A stretch of 64,000 bases of DNA. Origin: Actimicrobium sp047621345 (lineage in GTDB: Bacteria; Pseudomonadota; Gammaproteobacteria; Burkholderiales; Burkholderiaceae_D). The notes under the pieces were generated by a model. That model was not told the origin of the DNA and did no database searches. It worked only from the letters and a program-made list of their open reading frames with translations. Made by a program: the position numbers and the translations under genes. Location: positions 1 to 64,000 of the forward strand of contig JBLHLW010000004.1 of assembly GCA_047621345.1 (NCBI GenBank). Direction: 5' to 3'. Below are positions 35,356-46,200 of this stretch, one piece after another. The number at the start of each line of letters is the position of its first letter. Positions within the stretch are counted from its first letter, which is position 1.

Positions 35356-35571
35356 GGTGGCAGGAAAGAATAAGTGTCCGGGTAAAAGGCCAAGGGCAGG
35401 AAAAAAACTGCTTGCCACACACTCCAGGCACTACGGCCAAAAGACAACATGGCAGTCTGGACCGGCAGTCGGCGCATCATACCCTGCGGGCCACGTCATG
35501 CTGACAATCCACCCTGTCGGCAACTCCCAATCCAAGCATTATCTGGCTTTGCGACAAGCTCGAACTGCCCA

Positions 35572-37917
35572 TTACACCGTACAAGACAGGGCAACGCAGC
35601 GGACCATCATCCGGTCCAGTTCATCGAAAGCGATGGGCTTGGACAGGTAATCATCCATGCCGGCGTGCAGGCAACGCTCGCGATCCCCCTGCATCGCGTT
35701 GGCCGTCATGGCCACGATGGTCCTGTGCTGCACTGATCCCAACTCCCCGGTGCGGATCAAGCGCGTTGCCTCAAAACCATCCATCACCGGCATCTGGCAA
35801 TCCATCAGAATCACCGCATAGTCTTGCAGCTCCAGCATCGCCAGCGCTTCTTCTCCATTGACTGCGGTATGTGCGGTATACCCAAGGCGAGCCAATTGCC
35901 GGACTGCCACGATCTGGTTAATCGGATTGTCTTCGACGATCAGGACCAGCAGATCAAGGTTGTCCGGCACAACACGCGACGGCGCAGGCACGACCGGCGC
36001 CAAGTTGGTCACGGCAACTAGCGGCAGTTCCGTCCAGAACATCGCCCCCCGCCCGAGCACACTTTCGAAACCGATCGTCCCGCCCATCAGTTCGACCAAC
36101 CGCTTCGTGATCGACAGGCCCAACCCGGTACCACCATATTTGCGCGTGATCGAGCCATCGAGCTGATGGAATGGCATGAACAAATCTGCCGCATTTTTCT
36201 TGTCAATACCTATACCGCTATCACGCACCGCAAACCGGACGCCCGCCGTAATACCGTGCGACGCCACCCGCGTCACGCGCAGTTCGATCGTGCCGACCGC
36301 CGTGAATTTGATCGCATTACCCAACAGGTTCAGCAGAATCTGGCGTAGTCGACCGGCATCGCCCATGACCAGCACGGGCAAGGCGGGATCCATCGAACTG
36401 GTCAACGACAATCCCTTGCCATCGGCCTTGGTGGTTAGGACGTCAATACAGCCAGTGACGACGGCCGATAGCTCAAAGCCGACCGATTCGACGGTCAGCT
36501 TGCCCGCTTCGATGCGGGAAAAATCCAGAATGTCATTGATCACGCTCAGCAACGCATCCGCTGAGGTCTCGATGATCTTGGCGAACTCGCGTTGCTCGGC
36601 ATTGAGTGGCGTCTCGATCAACAGCGAAGTCATGCCGATGATGCCGTTCATTGGCGTACGAATTTCATGGCTCATCGTCGACAGAAACACACTCTTGGCC
36701 GCATTGGCCTGCTCGGCGAGCGTCTTCGCCGCACGTAGTTCCTCTTTGATCCGGTGCTGCTGACTAATGTCGAAAATCACGCCATCAACCCAGATATCGC
36801 CTGTGTGTTCGGCGTGCAAAACACTGCCACTTTCCCATACCTGCAACCAGCTACCGTCACGTAGCACCATGCGATACTCCACGGTATAGCGTCCTGCACT
36901 GGCAATCGCCTGACGCCAGACCTCCCTGACATCGGCTTGGTCATCCGGGTGCACCAGTTCCAGCAAGTCATGCTGCCCCTCGACAAATCGATCAACCGGC
37001 CAGCCACTCAGTGCTTCCATCCCGTCACTGACGAACAGCATGCTGCCCCCCACGAGGCGTCGGAATGCCGCGCCTGGCAGGTTACCGATCAGCGAGCGGT
37101 ACTGACGTTCGCTATCACGCAATGTGCTCTGAAACAATTGCCGGTAGCGCAACAGGCCATTCGCAGCCAGCACGATCAGCGTCAACGTGACCGTACCCAG
37201 CGTGACCGCAATCGAGATGAAGCCGGCCGATGCTGCCGGCAACGGCACATCCGACTCGGCAATCCCGATAAAACGGGCAGCAAACATTCCCAGCGTGTGC
37301 ATGCCCACAGTCGCCGCGCCCATCACCGTGCCGCTGATCAACAGGTTTTGCCAACCACGCAAGCGCGTCGAATGTTGCAAGCCGAACCGTACCCACAACG
37401 CAAGAATCGCCAGCAACACCGCCACCAGGATCGACGCCCCGAACCACCACGGATCGTAGCGCAACTGCGGCGTCATCTGCATCGCTGCCATGCCGCTGTA
37501 ATGCATCGTGCCGATTCCACCACCGACCAGCACACCGCCGACGATCAATTGCTGCCAGTGCAGCGTGCGCTGCGTCAGCAATTGCAACGCGACCCACGAT
37601 GCAGCCAGGCTTGGCAACACCGACAACAACGTGAGCGGGACATCGTAGCTGACCGGCGCACACAAACGAAATGCCAGCATGCCGATAAAATGCATCGCCC
37701 AGATCCCGCCACCCAGCGCCAGCGCCCCGGAAAAAATCGCCATATGTCGATGCAACGGGTTATGCGACAGACGACCGATACCGGCAATCTGCAACGCCAT
37801 CGTTGAGGTAAACACCGCAATCAAACAGGAGAGGAGGACGCGCCAAGGATCATAGACGCCGTACAGAAGTAGTGGCAGATCGGTCACGTCGATCATGAAC
37901 AAGGAAAGAAAATTCAT
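35572..37917 (-). CDS. MHYT-domain hybrid sensor histidine kinase
   Basis: 781 residues. N-terminal seven-helix MHYT sensor with its repeated motif (WAMHFIGMLAF, GTMHYSGMAAMQ, VGMHTLGMFAAR; proposed to bind copper and sense gases), PAS domain (about 280-390), HisKA with SHEIRTPMNGIIG, HATPase (DSGIGIDKKNAADLF…GTGLGLSI), and a C-terminal receiver with Asp in VILMDCQMPVMDG. No Hpt or output domain is fused, so the phosphate must pass to other proteins. No partner gene is adjacent. Confidence 0.92.
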   Translation of the reverse strand: MNFLSLFMIDVTDLPLLLYGVYDPWRVLLSCLIAVFTSTMALQIAGIGRLSHNPLHRHMAIFSGALALGGGIWAMHFIGMLAFRLCAPVSYDVPLTLLSVLPSLAASWVALQLLTQRTLHWQQLIVGGVLVGGGIGTMHYSGMAAMQMTPQLRYDPWWFGASILVAVLLAILALWVRFGLQHSTRLRGWQNLLISGTVMGAATVGMHTLGMFAARFIGIAESDVPLPAASAGFISIAVTLGTVTLTLIVLAANGLLRYRQLFQSTLRDSERQYRSLIGNLPGAAFRRLVGGSMLFVSDGMEALSGWPVDRFVEGQHDLLELVHPDDQADVREVWRQAIASAGRYTVEYRMVLRDGSWLQVWESGSVLHAEHTGDIWVDGVIFDISQQHRIKEELRAAKTLAEQANAAKSVFLSTMSHEIRTPMNGIIGMTSLLIETPLNAEQREFAKIIETSADALLSVINDILDFSRIEAGKLTVESVGFELSAVVTGCIDVLTTKADGKGLSLTSSMDPALPVLVMGDAGRLRQILLNLLGNAIKFTAVGTIELRVTRVASHGITAGVRFAVRDSGIGIDKKNAADLFMPFHQLDGSITRKYGGTGLGLSITKRLVELMGGTIGFESVLGRGAMFWTELPLVAVTNLAPVVPAPSRVVPDNLDLLVLIVEDNPINQIVAVRQLARLGYTAHTAVNGEEALAMLELQDYAVILMDCQMPVMDGFEATRLIRTGELGSVQHRTIVAMTANAMQGDRERCLHAGMDDYLSKPIAFDELDRMMVRCVALSCTV

Positions 37918-38084
37918 GGCAGCGTCATGTGGTGAGCTCCAGAACGTCGATATTTATGCCGTAGGATTGATGCGCACCGTGTAGGGCGCTTCGAGTCCCG
38001 ACCTGCAAGCTGCCATAAAGAAAGGTGAGTAAGGAATCGCACGCGAACTCATCGTAAAAATTAGCAGAACGGGCCGGGATTACA

Positions 38085-38170
38085 CTACCAATCCTGCGCG
38101 GCTAGACTGAACAAACCGAACAGTAGCACCAAGCAAGCAGCCACTTTCCATAGTTTTTTTTGTTGACCAT
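38085..38170 (-). other. Possible interrupted microprotein after the GntP gene
   Basis: An ATG overlaps the GntP stop (TAATG). The frame encodes MVNKKNYG… but with one extra base in the run of eight A it would read MVNKK(K)LWKVAACLVLL… through a hydrophobic helix to a stop at 38085-38087 (28 residues). Either a decayed or slippage-controlled small membrane peptide, or chance. Confidence 0.25.
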
Positions 38171-39558
38171 TAGACGATGCCAAGCAGGTAATACGATCCG
38201 ATGACCACAAAAACAGCCGAGGTGGCGATGACGACCGACACCATGAAGATGTCGCGATACGACTCCCGATGGGTCAGTCCGGTAACGGCTAGCAGCGTTA
38301 TGACGGCGCCATTGTGCGGCAAGGTGTCCATGCCGCCACTGGCCATGGAGGCAACCCGATGCAGCACTTCGAGCGGGATATTGGCCGCGTTGGCAGCATC
38401 GATGAACGTGGTCGACAATGCGGCCAGTGCGATGCTCATGCCGCCGGAAGCCGAACCGGTAATCCCGGCCAGCAAGCTCACGCTGACGGCTTCGTTGATC
38501 AGGGGATTGGGAATATGTTTGAGCGCCGCAGTGATCGATGAAAACCCGGGCAATGTCGCGATCACCGCACCGAAGCCGTACTCGGATGCGGTGTTCATGG
38601 ATGCCAGCAGTGAACCGGCAATGGCCGAGGTCGATCCGGCAGCAAAACGACTGGCAACCGACTTGAAGGCAAACAGCATCACGCAAAGAATACCGCCCAG
38701 CAGTGCGCCCTGCACCGCCCAGATCGCGACCAGCGGGGTGACCGCCACAGTAAGAGGCTGACCAGAAATATCGAGTACCACGGCATCGCCAAAATAGATC
38801 GGAATCAGGCTGGTAAAGACCTTGTTCAGCACTCCCACCAACACCAGCGGCAACACCGCAATCCACGCGTTAGGAAGGGCAATCGTGTCCAACGCCTCCG
38901 GCTCGTTGTGGTGCTGCTCGCCATAGCCTTCGCCGGACTGTGCCGCTTGTTTGCGGCGCCATTCGAGATACAGCATGCCGACCGTGACAATGAACACGGT
39001 GCCAATCACCCCCAACCATGGTGCGGCCCAGGTGGTCGTCGAGAAAAAAGTGGTCGGAATAATATTCTGGATTTGTGGCGTGCCAGGCAATGCCGCCATC
39101 GTGAACGTGAAAGCACCGAGCGCAATGGTGGCCGGGATCAGGCGTTTTGGAATATCGCCCTGACGGAACATCTCGGCGGCAAACGGATACACCGCAAACA
39201 CAACGACAAACAATGACACACCGCCATAGGTCAGCAATCCGCACACCAGCACGATCGACAGGATCGCGCGCTGGCGACCAACCAGCGCAATGACCGCGGT
39301 GACAATGGACTTCGAAAAACCCGACAACTCAATGACTTTGCCAAACACGGCACCGAGCATAAATACCGGAAAATACAACTTCAGGAAGCCGACCATCTTG
39401 TCCATGAAGACGCCGCTAAACATCGGCAGCACCAGCGCCGGATCAGTCAGGAAGACCGCCAGCAACGCACAGATCGGGGCAAACAGGATCACGCTGTAAC
39501 CGCGATACGCGGCGAACATCAGCAACAACAATGCAGACAGTACGATAAGAAAATCCAA
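38170..39558 (-). CDS. GntP-family permease
   Basis: 462 residues, about twelve helices, ending YYLLGIV. Family motifs include YGGVSLFVVVFAVYPFA and the late ASGGMDTLPHNGAVITLL. GntP proteins are proton symporters for gluconate and related hydroxy acids; some homologues take up D-beta-hydroxybutyrate. TTG 39558 is the likely start, with AGGAG 8 nt upstream. No catabolic gene is adjacent, so the substrate is open. Confidence 0.88.
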   Translation of the reverse strand: MDFLIVLSALLLLMFAAYRGYSVILFAPICALLAVFLTDPALVLPMFSGVFMDKMVGFLKLYFPVFMLGAVFGKVIELSGFSKSIVTAVIALVGRQRAILSIVLVCGLLTYGGVSLFVVVFAVYPFAAEMFRQGDIPKRLIPATIALGAFTFTMAALPGTPQIQNIIPTTFFSTTTWAAPWLGVIGTVFIVTVGMLYLEWRRKQAAQSGEGYGEQHHNEPEALDTIALPNAWIAVLPLVLVGVLNKVFTSLIPIYFGDAVVLDISGQPLTVAVTPLVAIWAVQGALLGGILCVMLFAFKSVASRFAAGSTSAIAGSLLASMNTASEYGFGAVIATLPGFSSITAALKHIPNPLINEAVSVSLLAGITGSASGGMSIALAALSTTFIDAANAANIPLEVLHRVASMASGGMDTLPHNGAVITLLAVTGLTHRESYRDIFMVSVVIATSAVFVVIGSYYLLGIV

Positions 39559-39775
39559 GTAACTAACTCCTGCTGGAACAGCATGGTGGCAGGGCTGGCG
39601 GCATGGCGATCAAGCCATCGATCGGCGATGACGACGGTGTTTCCCTTATGGTGAAAAGAGACGATGACGGATCACAAGACCGAGGGTCTTGATCGCGGCA
39701 TCGCAAGAAGCATCAAGCTGGCGGACCGGATCGTTTCGGACCGCACGCACCATACCCCAGATCGGCTGTATCAGG

Positions 39776-41248
39776 CTATGGCAGAGCAGCCACGTCCTTC
39801 AGAAATTGTGACCGATCGCCGGTCGACTCGATACTCTGGGCAATGAGTGTCAGAAAGGTGTCCCGGTTGCTGCACTTTGGCAAAGCACGGCGAATGACGA
39901 CTTTTGCAATCGCACCAATGGAACGCGTGAGGAGTGCTTCGACGGCAGCAGTGAATGCCGGATCAAGCGGCACCGACGACTTGGTGCTGCCAAGTGCCGT
40001 CGCGACGGCGGCCGCACTCCCGGTGGACGAGGCACTGGTCATCATCGTGCTACCGGGTGATTTTTTCTTCAGCGACGCGACGGCGTCGAGGAATTCGGCA
40101 CGCCCCGATTCGGACGGCACATGCGCCAGCAACAAACCGGCCAGCGTATCGATATCGTCCGCCCGGGCGCCGGCTTTTTTGAGCAGCAACTTGGCAATCG
40201 GGCCGATCTGGCGCGACAGCACCGCCTCGAGCACAGGGAATACCTCAAGCTTCCAGGGTGTCATCGTCGCCGTCAGGCTGGTACCGGTCTGGCCGGTCGA
40301 CAAGGCCACACCAGACATCTGGTTCACGGGTGCACGCTGGCCAACCGCCACGTCGCGGATCTGGCTGGCAAGTATGGTGCGGTCGCTATCACTGAGCACC
40401 GGCAGACCATCTGGCGTTGCGGGATCATTGCCGCTGTCGCGGTAAGCCTGCGTGAGCGCCTCCAGAAACACCTCAGCCGACGCATAGCGGTCCGCCAGAC
40501 TCTTGGCCAGTGCGCTTCGCAATACCGGATCGAATGCAGCGCTGACGGTGGCCTGCAATTGCGACGGCGCGACCGGATTCTCATTGAGGATTTGCTGCAT
40601 CACGACCGATACCGCGCCGACGAAGGGCCGCACGCCGGTCAGCAACTGATACAGCACGATGCCAGCCGAAAAGACATCGGACCGGCCGTCGATCTCGGCA
40701 CCGCGAAACTGCTCGGGCGACATGTAACTCGGAGTGCCAATCATCGAGCCAGTCTGGGTCAGCGTCGACGATTCTATGCGGGCGATGCCGAAGTCGGTGA
40801 TCTTCACTTGCCCTTCAGCAGTGATGATCAGATTGGCCGGCTTGATGTCACGATGCACGACGCCACGGGCATGGGCATAGCCAAGTGCACGCAACAACTG
40901 CGGCATCCAGACCATCACCCGCGCCAGATCGGTCGGCTGGTTCGGCACCAGCAGCGCGTTGAGCGGCGTACCTTCGACGAACTCCATGGCGATGAAAGCG
41001 GCGTCGTCGGTTTCGCCATAGTCGTAGACCGCGACGATATTCGGGTGCGTCAGGCGGCCAGAAGCTTGCGCCTCGTTCCTGAAGCGGGCCACCAGATCCA
41101 TCTCCTGATGGCCGCGCAACAATTCCTTGCGGATGGTCTTGAGTGCGACGACGCGTTCAATATGCGGATCAAAGGCCTTATAGACCACCCCCATTGCGCC
41201 CTCCCCGAGGACGCTTTCGACGCGGTATTTTCCAATCTGGTCAGGCAT
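39776..41248 (-). CDS. Ser/Thr protein kinase with duplicated C-terminal module
   Basis: 490 residues. Eukaryote-type kinase: glycine loop GEGAMGVVYKAF (15-26), Lys37, catalytic HRDIKPANL, DFGIAR, and SYMSPEQFRG. No membrane helix. The C-terminal ~180 residues hold two similar modules (EVFPVLEAVLSRQIGPIAK… and AAVEALLTRSIGAIAK…) sharing the pattern IGxIAK…DT…ES..R..FL..VA.L, likely an internal duplication. Last of seven co-directional genes; 72 nt after the haem-motif sensor gene. Confidence 0.9.
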   Translation of the reverse strand: MPDQIGKYRVESVLGEGAMGVVYKAFDPHIERVVALKTIRKELLRGHQEMDLVARFRNEAQASGRLTHPNIVAVYDYGETDDAAFIAMEFVEGTPLNALLVPNQPTDLARVMVWMPQLLRALGYAHARGVVHRDIKPANLIITAEGQVKITDFGIARIESSTLTQTGSMIGTPSYMSPEQFRGAEIDGRSDVFSAGIVLYQLLTGVRPFVGAVSVVMQQILNENPVAPSQLQATVSAAFDPVLRSALAKSLADRYASAEVFLEALTQAYRDSGNDPATPDGLPVLSDSDRTILASQIRDVAVGQRAPVNQMSGVALSTGQTGTSLTATMTPWKLEVFPVLEAVLSRQIGPIAKLLLKKAGARADDIDTLAGLLLAHVPSESGRAEFLDAVASLKKKSPGSTMMTSASSTGSAAAVATALGSTKSSVPLDPAFTAAVEALLTRSIGAIAKVVIRRALPKCSNRDTFLTLIAQSIESTGDRSQFLKDVAALP

Positions 41249-41320
41249 GCTGCGGCCCCTGTTTCAAAAGCAATAATGGCCTGATTGTACGTGGGATTCT
41301 TGCCAGATCAGTACGTCGAA

Positions 41321-42199
41321 TTACTCATCAAGCATCTTCATTGCACTCGCCAGGCTGGTTCGCATCCGCACGAACGAGCGCGCCAGCGCTGACAATTCAT
41401 CATTGCCTTTGACATTGAACTCGTCGGCATCGAACTGACCCAGACTGACCTGATCGGCGAGCGTCGCCATGCGGGTAATACGACGCGTCACGAACAGATG
41501 CACCATCACGTTGAGCGCAATAAACAAAAAGACGAACACGCCCAGCATGGACAGCATGTAGGTCTGCAGCATCACGTTGGCGCGCTGCAGCGGTACCGCC
41601 ATCGGTACCGACACCACCTGCGCGCCGACGATTTCGTTAAGCTTCCAGCCAAAGCCGTTATTGCGGCCGTAGATATCGAGCATGGTCTTTGGTGCCGCAT
41701 CGGGCACGCTATGACAGACCAGACAAGCGCCATCCTTGATCTGCAAAGGTCGCGCGATATACAGCGCAGGGCCAATCGTGGTCATGCGCTCGCCCACCAG
41801 TTCGAGGGTGGTTGGCTTGTCGCGCAGCGCATTGACCAGATCGGCCTCCCAGTCCGATGCCCGATCGCGTGGATTGGTCGGGTTGAGCGTCGCTTCTTTG
41901 TACGAAAAATCCGGGTTGGACTTGAGTAGCGTGTTCAAGTGCTCGGTCGCCGAATACGATGGCACCGACTGCGGCAGAAACTCGAACTTCATGTGCGATT
42001 GCAGTAGCGGGGCAATCTGCTTGGAGGTGTACGAGCGTGCCGCCGAGGCCGACTGCATCAGCATCCGGGCACTTTCCAGCGTTTCTTCGCGCGCGTTATT
42101 CTTGAGCAGCATGTTGGCAATCAGACTGGCTGCCGCGAAACCCACGGTAAAGATGATGATGAAAACAATGTTGAATTTGGTGGCGAGCGATAGTTTCAT
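41321..42199 (-). CDS. Membrane sensor with haem c motif (DUF3365/Tll0287-like) and HAMP
   Basis: 292 residues: helix 1 (about 8-30), periplasmic DUF3365-like domain (about 35-205) with a c-type haem motif CLVCH at 159-163, helix 2 (about 212-236), then a HAMP domain to the C-terminus. It lacks kinase, cyclase or methyl-accepting output, so it probably transmits redox or gas status to a separate protein, most simply the Ser/Thr kinase next door. AGGA precedes ATG 42199. Confidence 0.82.
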   Translation of the reverse strand: MKLSLATKFNIVFIIIFTVGFAAASLIANMLLKNNAREETLESARMLMQSASAARSYTSKQIAPLLQSHMKFEFLPQSVPSYSATEHLNTLLKSNPDFSYKEATLNPTNPRDRASDWEADLVNALRDKPTTLELVGERMTTIGPALYIARPLQIKDGACLVCHSVPDAAPKTMLDIYGRNNGFGWKLNEIVGAQVVSVPMAVPLQRANVMLQTYMLSMLGVFVFLFIALNVMVHLFVTRRITRMATLADQVSLGQFDADEFNVKGNDELSALARSFVRMRTSLASAMKMLDE

Positions 42200-42263
42200 G
42201 GCGGGTCCTGGTCGAGTCTGTGGAATGCGGCGATAGGCTTGGGAGGGAATGCGGTGGCCCGGT

Positions 42264-43118
42264 TCATCCCGGCTTTTTCGGGATAGCAGGTGGCGGCGGA
42301 TGCAGGATTGGCTTCCATTGGGAAGACTGACCCAGCGCCGTATCAAGCGACTGCCGGAACGCAGGGTCTTTGAGGCGCGGGACGAAACGACGTACCAAAG
42401 ATTGTTGCAGCACGATCGGGCTCTCCAGCCAAGGTCCAATCTCGTCGTAACGTACAGCGTGTTCTTTTTTCAGCGCCACTTTGGCATTTTTTGCGGGCAC
42501 CACCGGTACCAGCACATCCCGAAAAGTGCGCGGCATCTCGTCAATGAATTGACGGCCAGGCCGGCCACCCGCCTTGAGTGGTTCATCGCCGGACCGTGCC
42601 GCAAACTGCTCGCGCTCGAGCGTGATCTCGCGTTGGACGCCACGCTTGCGATCGAGCTCCGCCACCGTCTGCGTGCCGTTTTCGACAAACACTTCATCGC
42701 TTGAAGCGCCGGCATGAACGATCAGCGTACCGCTGCTGACCCGCACACGCAGCCGCGCTGTCTGGATCGTGGTGATCTGGTCCGCGCCCTTGATCTGGAC
42801 CTTCAGCCAGCCCTCAAGTAGCGCCAGTTCAAGCGAAGTCGCACGGCGCTCGTAGGCGATGCGGCTCGCTGGTCCCAATGCAATGACCGTGTCGCCCAGA
42901 CCAGTAATCTGCACGCCGGTCTCTGCGGAGGCCAGCAGGTCACCGCTGTCGAGATGCGCACCGACCGTAGCAGTGTGGAGTTCGGTGCCACGGATCACCT
43001 GTACCGGTTTTTCGGCAAATGAGATCAGCGCCTGCGCCTGCGCAACAGGTGCCAGTATCATCAAAAGACAAAGGCACGCGACCCCCACGGTTGTCCTTGC
43101 ACAAAATAAAAGTTTCAT
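42264..43118 (-). CDS. Exported FecR-domain protein
   Basis: 284 residues. Signal peptide (KLLFCARTTVGVACLCLLM…VAQAQA), then a FecR domain (ELHTATVGAHLDSGDLLASAETGVQITGLGDTVIALGP…LRVRVSSGTLIVHAG), and a charged Pro-ending tail. It has no cytoplasmic anti-sigma region, so unlike classical FecR it is probably a periplasmic scaffold. Lies between tpsA and the haem-motif sensor. Confidence 0.8.
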   Translation of the reverse strand: MKLLFCARTTVGVACLCLLMILAPVAQAQALISFAEKPVQVIRGTELHTATVGAHLDSGDLLASAETGVQITGLGDTVIALGPASRIAYERRATSLELALLEGWLKVQIKGADQITTIQTARLRVRVSSGTLIVHAGASSDEVFVENGTQTVAELDRKRGVQREITLEREQFAARSGDEPLKAGGRPGRQFIDEMPRTFRDVLVPVVPAKNAKVALKKEHAVRYDEIGPWLESPIVLQQSLVRRFVPRLKDPAFRQSLDTALGQSSQWKPILHPPPPAIPKKPG

Positions 43119-43261
43119 TGGTCTGACTTTTCGGCGTGGATTTGATGGCATGTGCGACCTCTCGGGACGACGGCCCCGGCGAATTCCCGCATAGCTTCAC
43201 GGGCAGTGTAACTGATGAAAGATGTCAAATTGGAATTAAATTTCTCGTCATCGTGAAGCGG

Positions 43262-46200
43262 TTAATAGCTATCGCAACTGTTGCGCGCCATCAAGGCAAT
43301 ACAATTACTCAGGTTAGGACTGCTCTTGACGCGCGACCATTCGAGCGCCAACCGGTCCGCCGTTACGTTACCCGTCGACACCGCTGCCAGCGGGCTGGCA
43401 CTGGCACACAGGGTCGGCGTGCCAATATTTTTGCCGTACAGATCACTGCTGACCTGCGTCACGTCACGCGCAGCAACCGGGGCGACGGCCAGCAAGACGG
43501 TGTCCGGCACGCCCTCGATCCGAAATGCCAGCGCATTCGCGGCCGCCTGCACGAAGACATAGTTACGCGCACTCAAACCACCGCCGCTAATCGGGTAGTG
43601 TCCCGGCAAGGTCGTCGCCGATACGGCCGACGTGAAGGCTGCGCTACCGGTCGTTGCGTCAGCCAATGTCTCGCCACCGACCAGACCGCTGACCGTGCCG
43701 CCCAGCACCGGATTGGCATTGCCCTGCAAGCGGCTGGCGGGAGCCGCCTGATAGGTGAGCGTGGCCGGTTCAATGGTGAGCGACGCAGGGGCGACACGGA
43801 GGCGATAACCGACTGGCGAGACGAAGTTGTCGGTCAGTACGTAAGTCCCTGCCTGCGATCCGGCACCAGTGTAACTACCGGCGACGGCCGCCCCGACCGC
43901 ATCGCCATTGCGCAGTCCGGTCACCGTGTTGCGCAAGCCAACGTTGGGATCGCCGTAAGTACGCGTCGCATCTTGCGCCACGAGTGCGATGTCGATGACC
44001 GGCTGGAACGCGTAGACAAAATGGTTGCCGCTAGCCTGCGCCGGACTACCGCAGGGAACGCCGAACGCGCACCCATAAATATTGCCGCTGCCAGCCGTAC
44101 CTGCCAACCCGCCGCGCTGCTCGCCGGCCTGGGTCGCGGCGAAGATATTCCATCTGCCTGTGCCGCCCGGTGTCAATGCGGCATTGCCGGGATTCATGAA
44201 CGCTCGCCCCGCCACCAACGTGATGTCGCTGCCGAGCGTAGCGATCGACTGGTCCAGTATCAAGTCCTGTCCGGCACGCAGAACCACGTCGTGCGCGACC
44301 ACGCTATTGGGGCTGGCGATCGGTGTGGCCAGCGCCGTCGTGGACGCGCTACCAATGCCAGTGAGCGGCGTGACCATCAAGTCGCCCGCCGTGAAAAAAT
44401 CGGTGTCGCCGGCACCGGCCACTGCGGTATTGCGCGGCAAGTCGAATTGCGCGCTGACGCGTCCGACCGCGTTACCGCCATCGAGCAGAAAAAAGCGCGA
44501 CTCCGGTTGCGTGCCGTGTAGCAGCAAGCTCGCTGCCTTGATCGGCCCACCCTGCGTCACGACGCCACCGCTCGACAGCGTGACCAACCTGCCCGCTGCC
44601 GACAAGCCACTGTCGAGCACGATGCCCGCGCTCCCGGCACCGCCGTTTTGCAGCGTGATGTCGTTGCTTGAGCCAAACGGCGCGCCATTGAATGCGGTGA
44701 TGCGACCGGCATGACCCGCACTGCCAATGACAACAGCGGAGAATCCCGGCTGAATCACCGTACCGAACGTCGCCGCATCGAGCACAAAATCTGTCGCGGT
44801 TGAGGGGGCGAACACATTGATCGGCACCGCCGGCGCTTCGGTCAACTGGCCGTCGGCTGCCACCCCGCCGGGACGCACATTGAGCATGCCGCTGCTGCGG
44901 AGAGTGCCGGCCAGCGCGATCATATTCGATCGGGTGCCGGCCGAATCGGCGGCATTGAGTGCGCGCAACACGATGTCGCCACTCGTCGTGGCACCGCCGA
45001 TGACGCTGTTGCCGGTCACTTGCAAGCCGGGTGACCCGCTACCGGCCGACTCGCCGCTGATCGTCGTCACGCCCTGACCAACAACGACGCTGACACTGGA
45101 ATCACCAAGCGACACGCCAGCCGATGACGCGCCGCTATCGGTAGTGCGGCCACGGAGTTCGATCGCACCGCCACCATCCGTTGCCACACGACTGGCATTC
45201 GCGATGCGTATGCCATTGCCGCTAGCGCTGAAACCGGTCACCGATAACCGACCGCCGGACAACAGCGACGCCGCCGACAACGACACGCCGCTATCCTGAA
45301 ATCCAGTGCCAGAGAGTCCGAGCGTGCCGCTGGTCGAGATCGTCGTATTGCGCACCGCTACGCCGACGCCATTGAGTACATTGGCGGCTACGCCATCCAT
45401 CACGAAGGCACCGCCACCACCGGTCACCGACGACCCGTTGAGCGCAATCCCGGCACCGGTGGTCATGTCCGACTGGCTGGACGGCAACAAGCCTGTACCG
45501 CGTAATTGCACGCGGCCACCGGCTACCTTGGCGGAGCCGACATTGATGCTAGCCCCATTGAGCGTGATACCGCCGTCGATCGTGCTGAACATACCGGCGG
45601 TATAAATTTGACCGGCAGCACCCTTGGCAGCACCGGCAAACGGATCGCTGCCGCCATAAAACCGAACATTGCCGCCATTGGTACGGATGGCTGCACCGGT
45701 GTCGAGCAGGATCGCACCGGCACCGGTGTTCTGGCTATCGGCATTGAAATCAACGTCAAGCCGCCCTGCACTACCCGACGCGGCGATTTGCACGCCGGGC
45801 GCTAAGACGATATTGCTGTGCGCATTGAGCGTGAGCATCACGTCGGCCGGACCAGTGTGCGTGATGCCGGTCAGCACCGTGATATTGCCGGGATCGGTCC
45901 CGCTGCTGCTGGTGCTGATCGCGACACTGGTGCCGGCGCTGAGGGTACTGCTGATGACTGCGGCAGACACCGATGTCGATGTTGATAACGGTATGGGGAC
46001 ATCGCTGTAGACCGGGGTGACGGGACCGTTGTCGATTGTGATATCAGTGGGATCGAGCAACCATGAACCGCTGCGGCCAACCGGCGCGGCAGCATCGACG
46101 CGCGCACCAGCGACATCAAGAATTTTGCCCGAGGTTTCGATGAACCCGCCGTTGCCCCCCTCGTTACCGCCACGTGCACTGGCGCTACCGGCAAAGCGGG

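Noticed and set aside
34880..35440. 186-codon frame overlapping the lipoprotein end and ynfA
   Set aside because: Same strand as ynfA but another frame; Cys/Arg-rich and without family features, while YnfA motifs are clear.
36937..37806. 289-codon frame opposite the MHYT hybrid kinase
   Set aside because: Shadow of a clear multi-domain kinase.
43136..44521. Long open frame on the plus strand opposite tpsA
   Set aside because: A GC-driven shadow of the repetitive TpsA coding sequence; Arg-rich composition, no family features and no ribosome-binding site.
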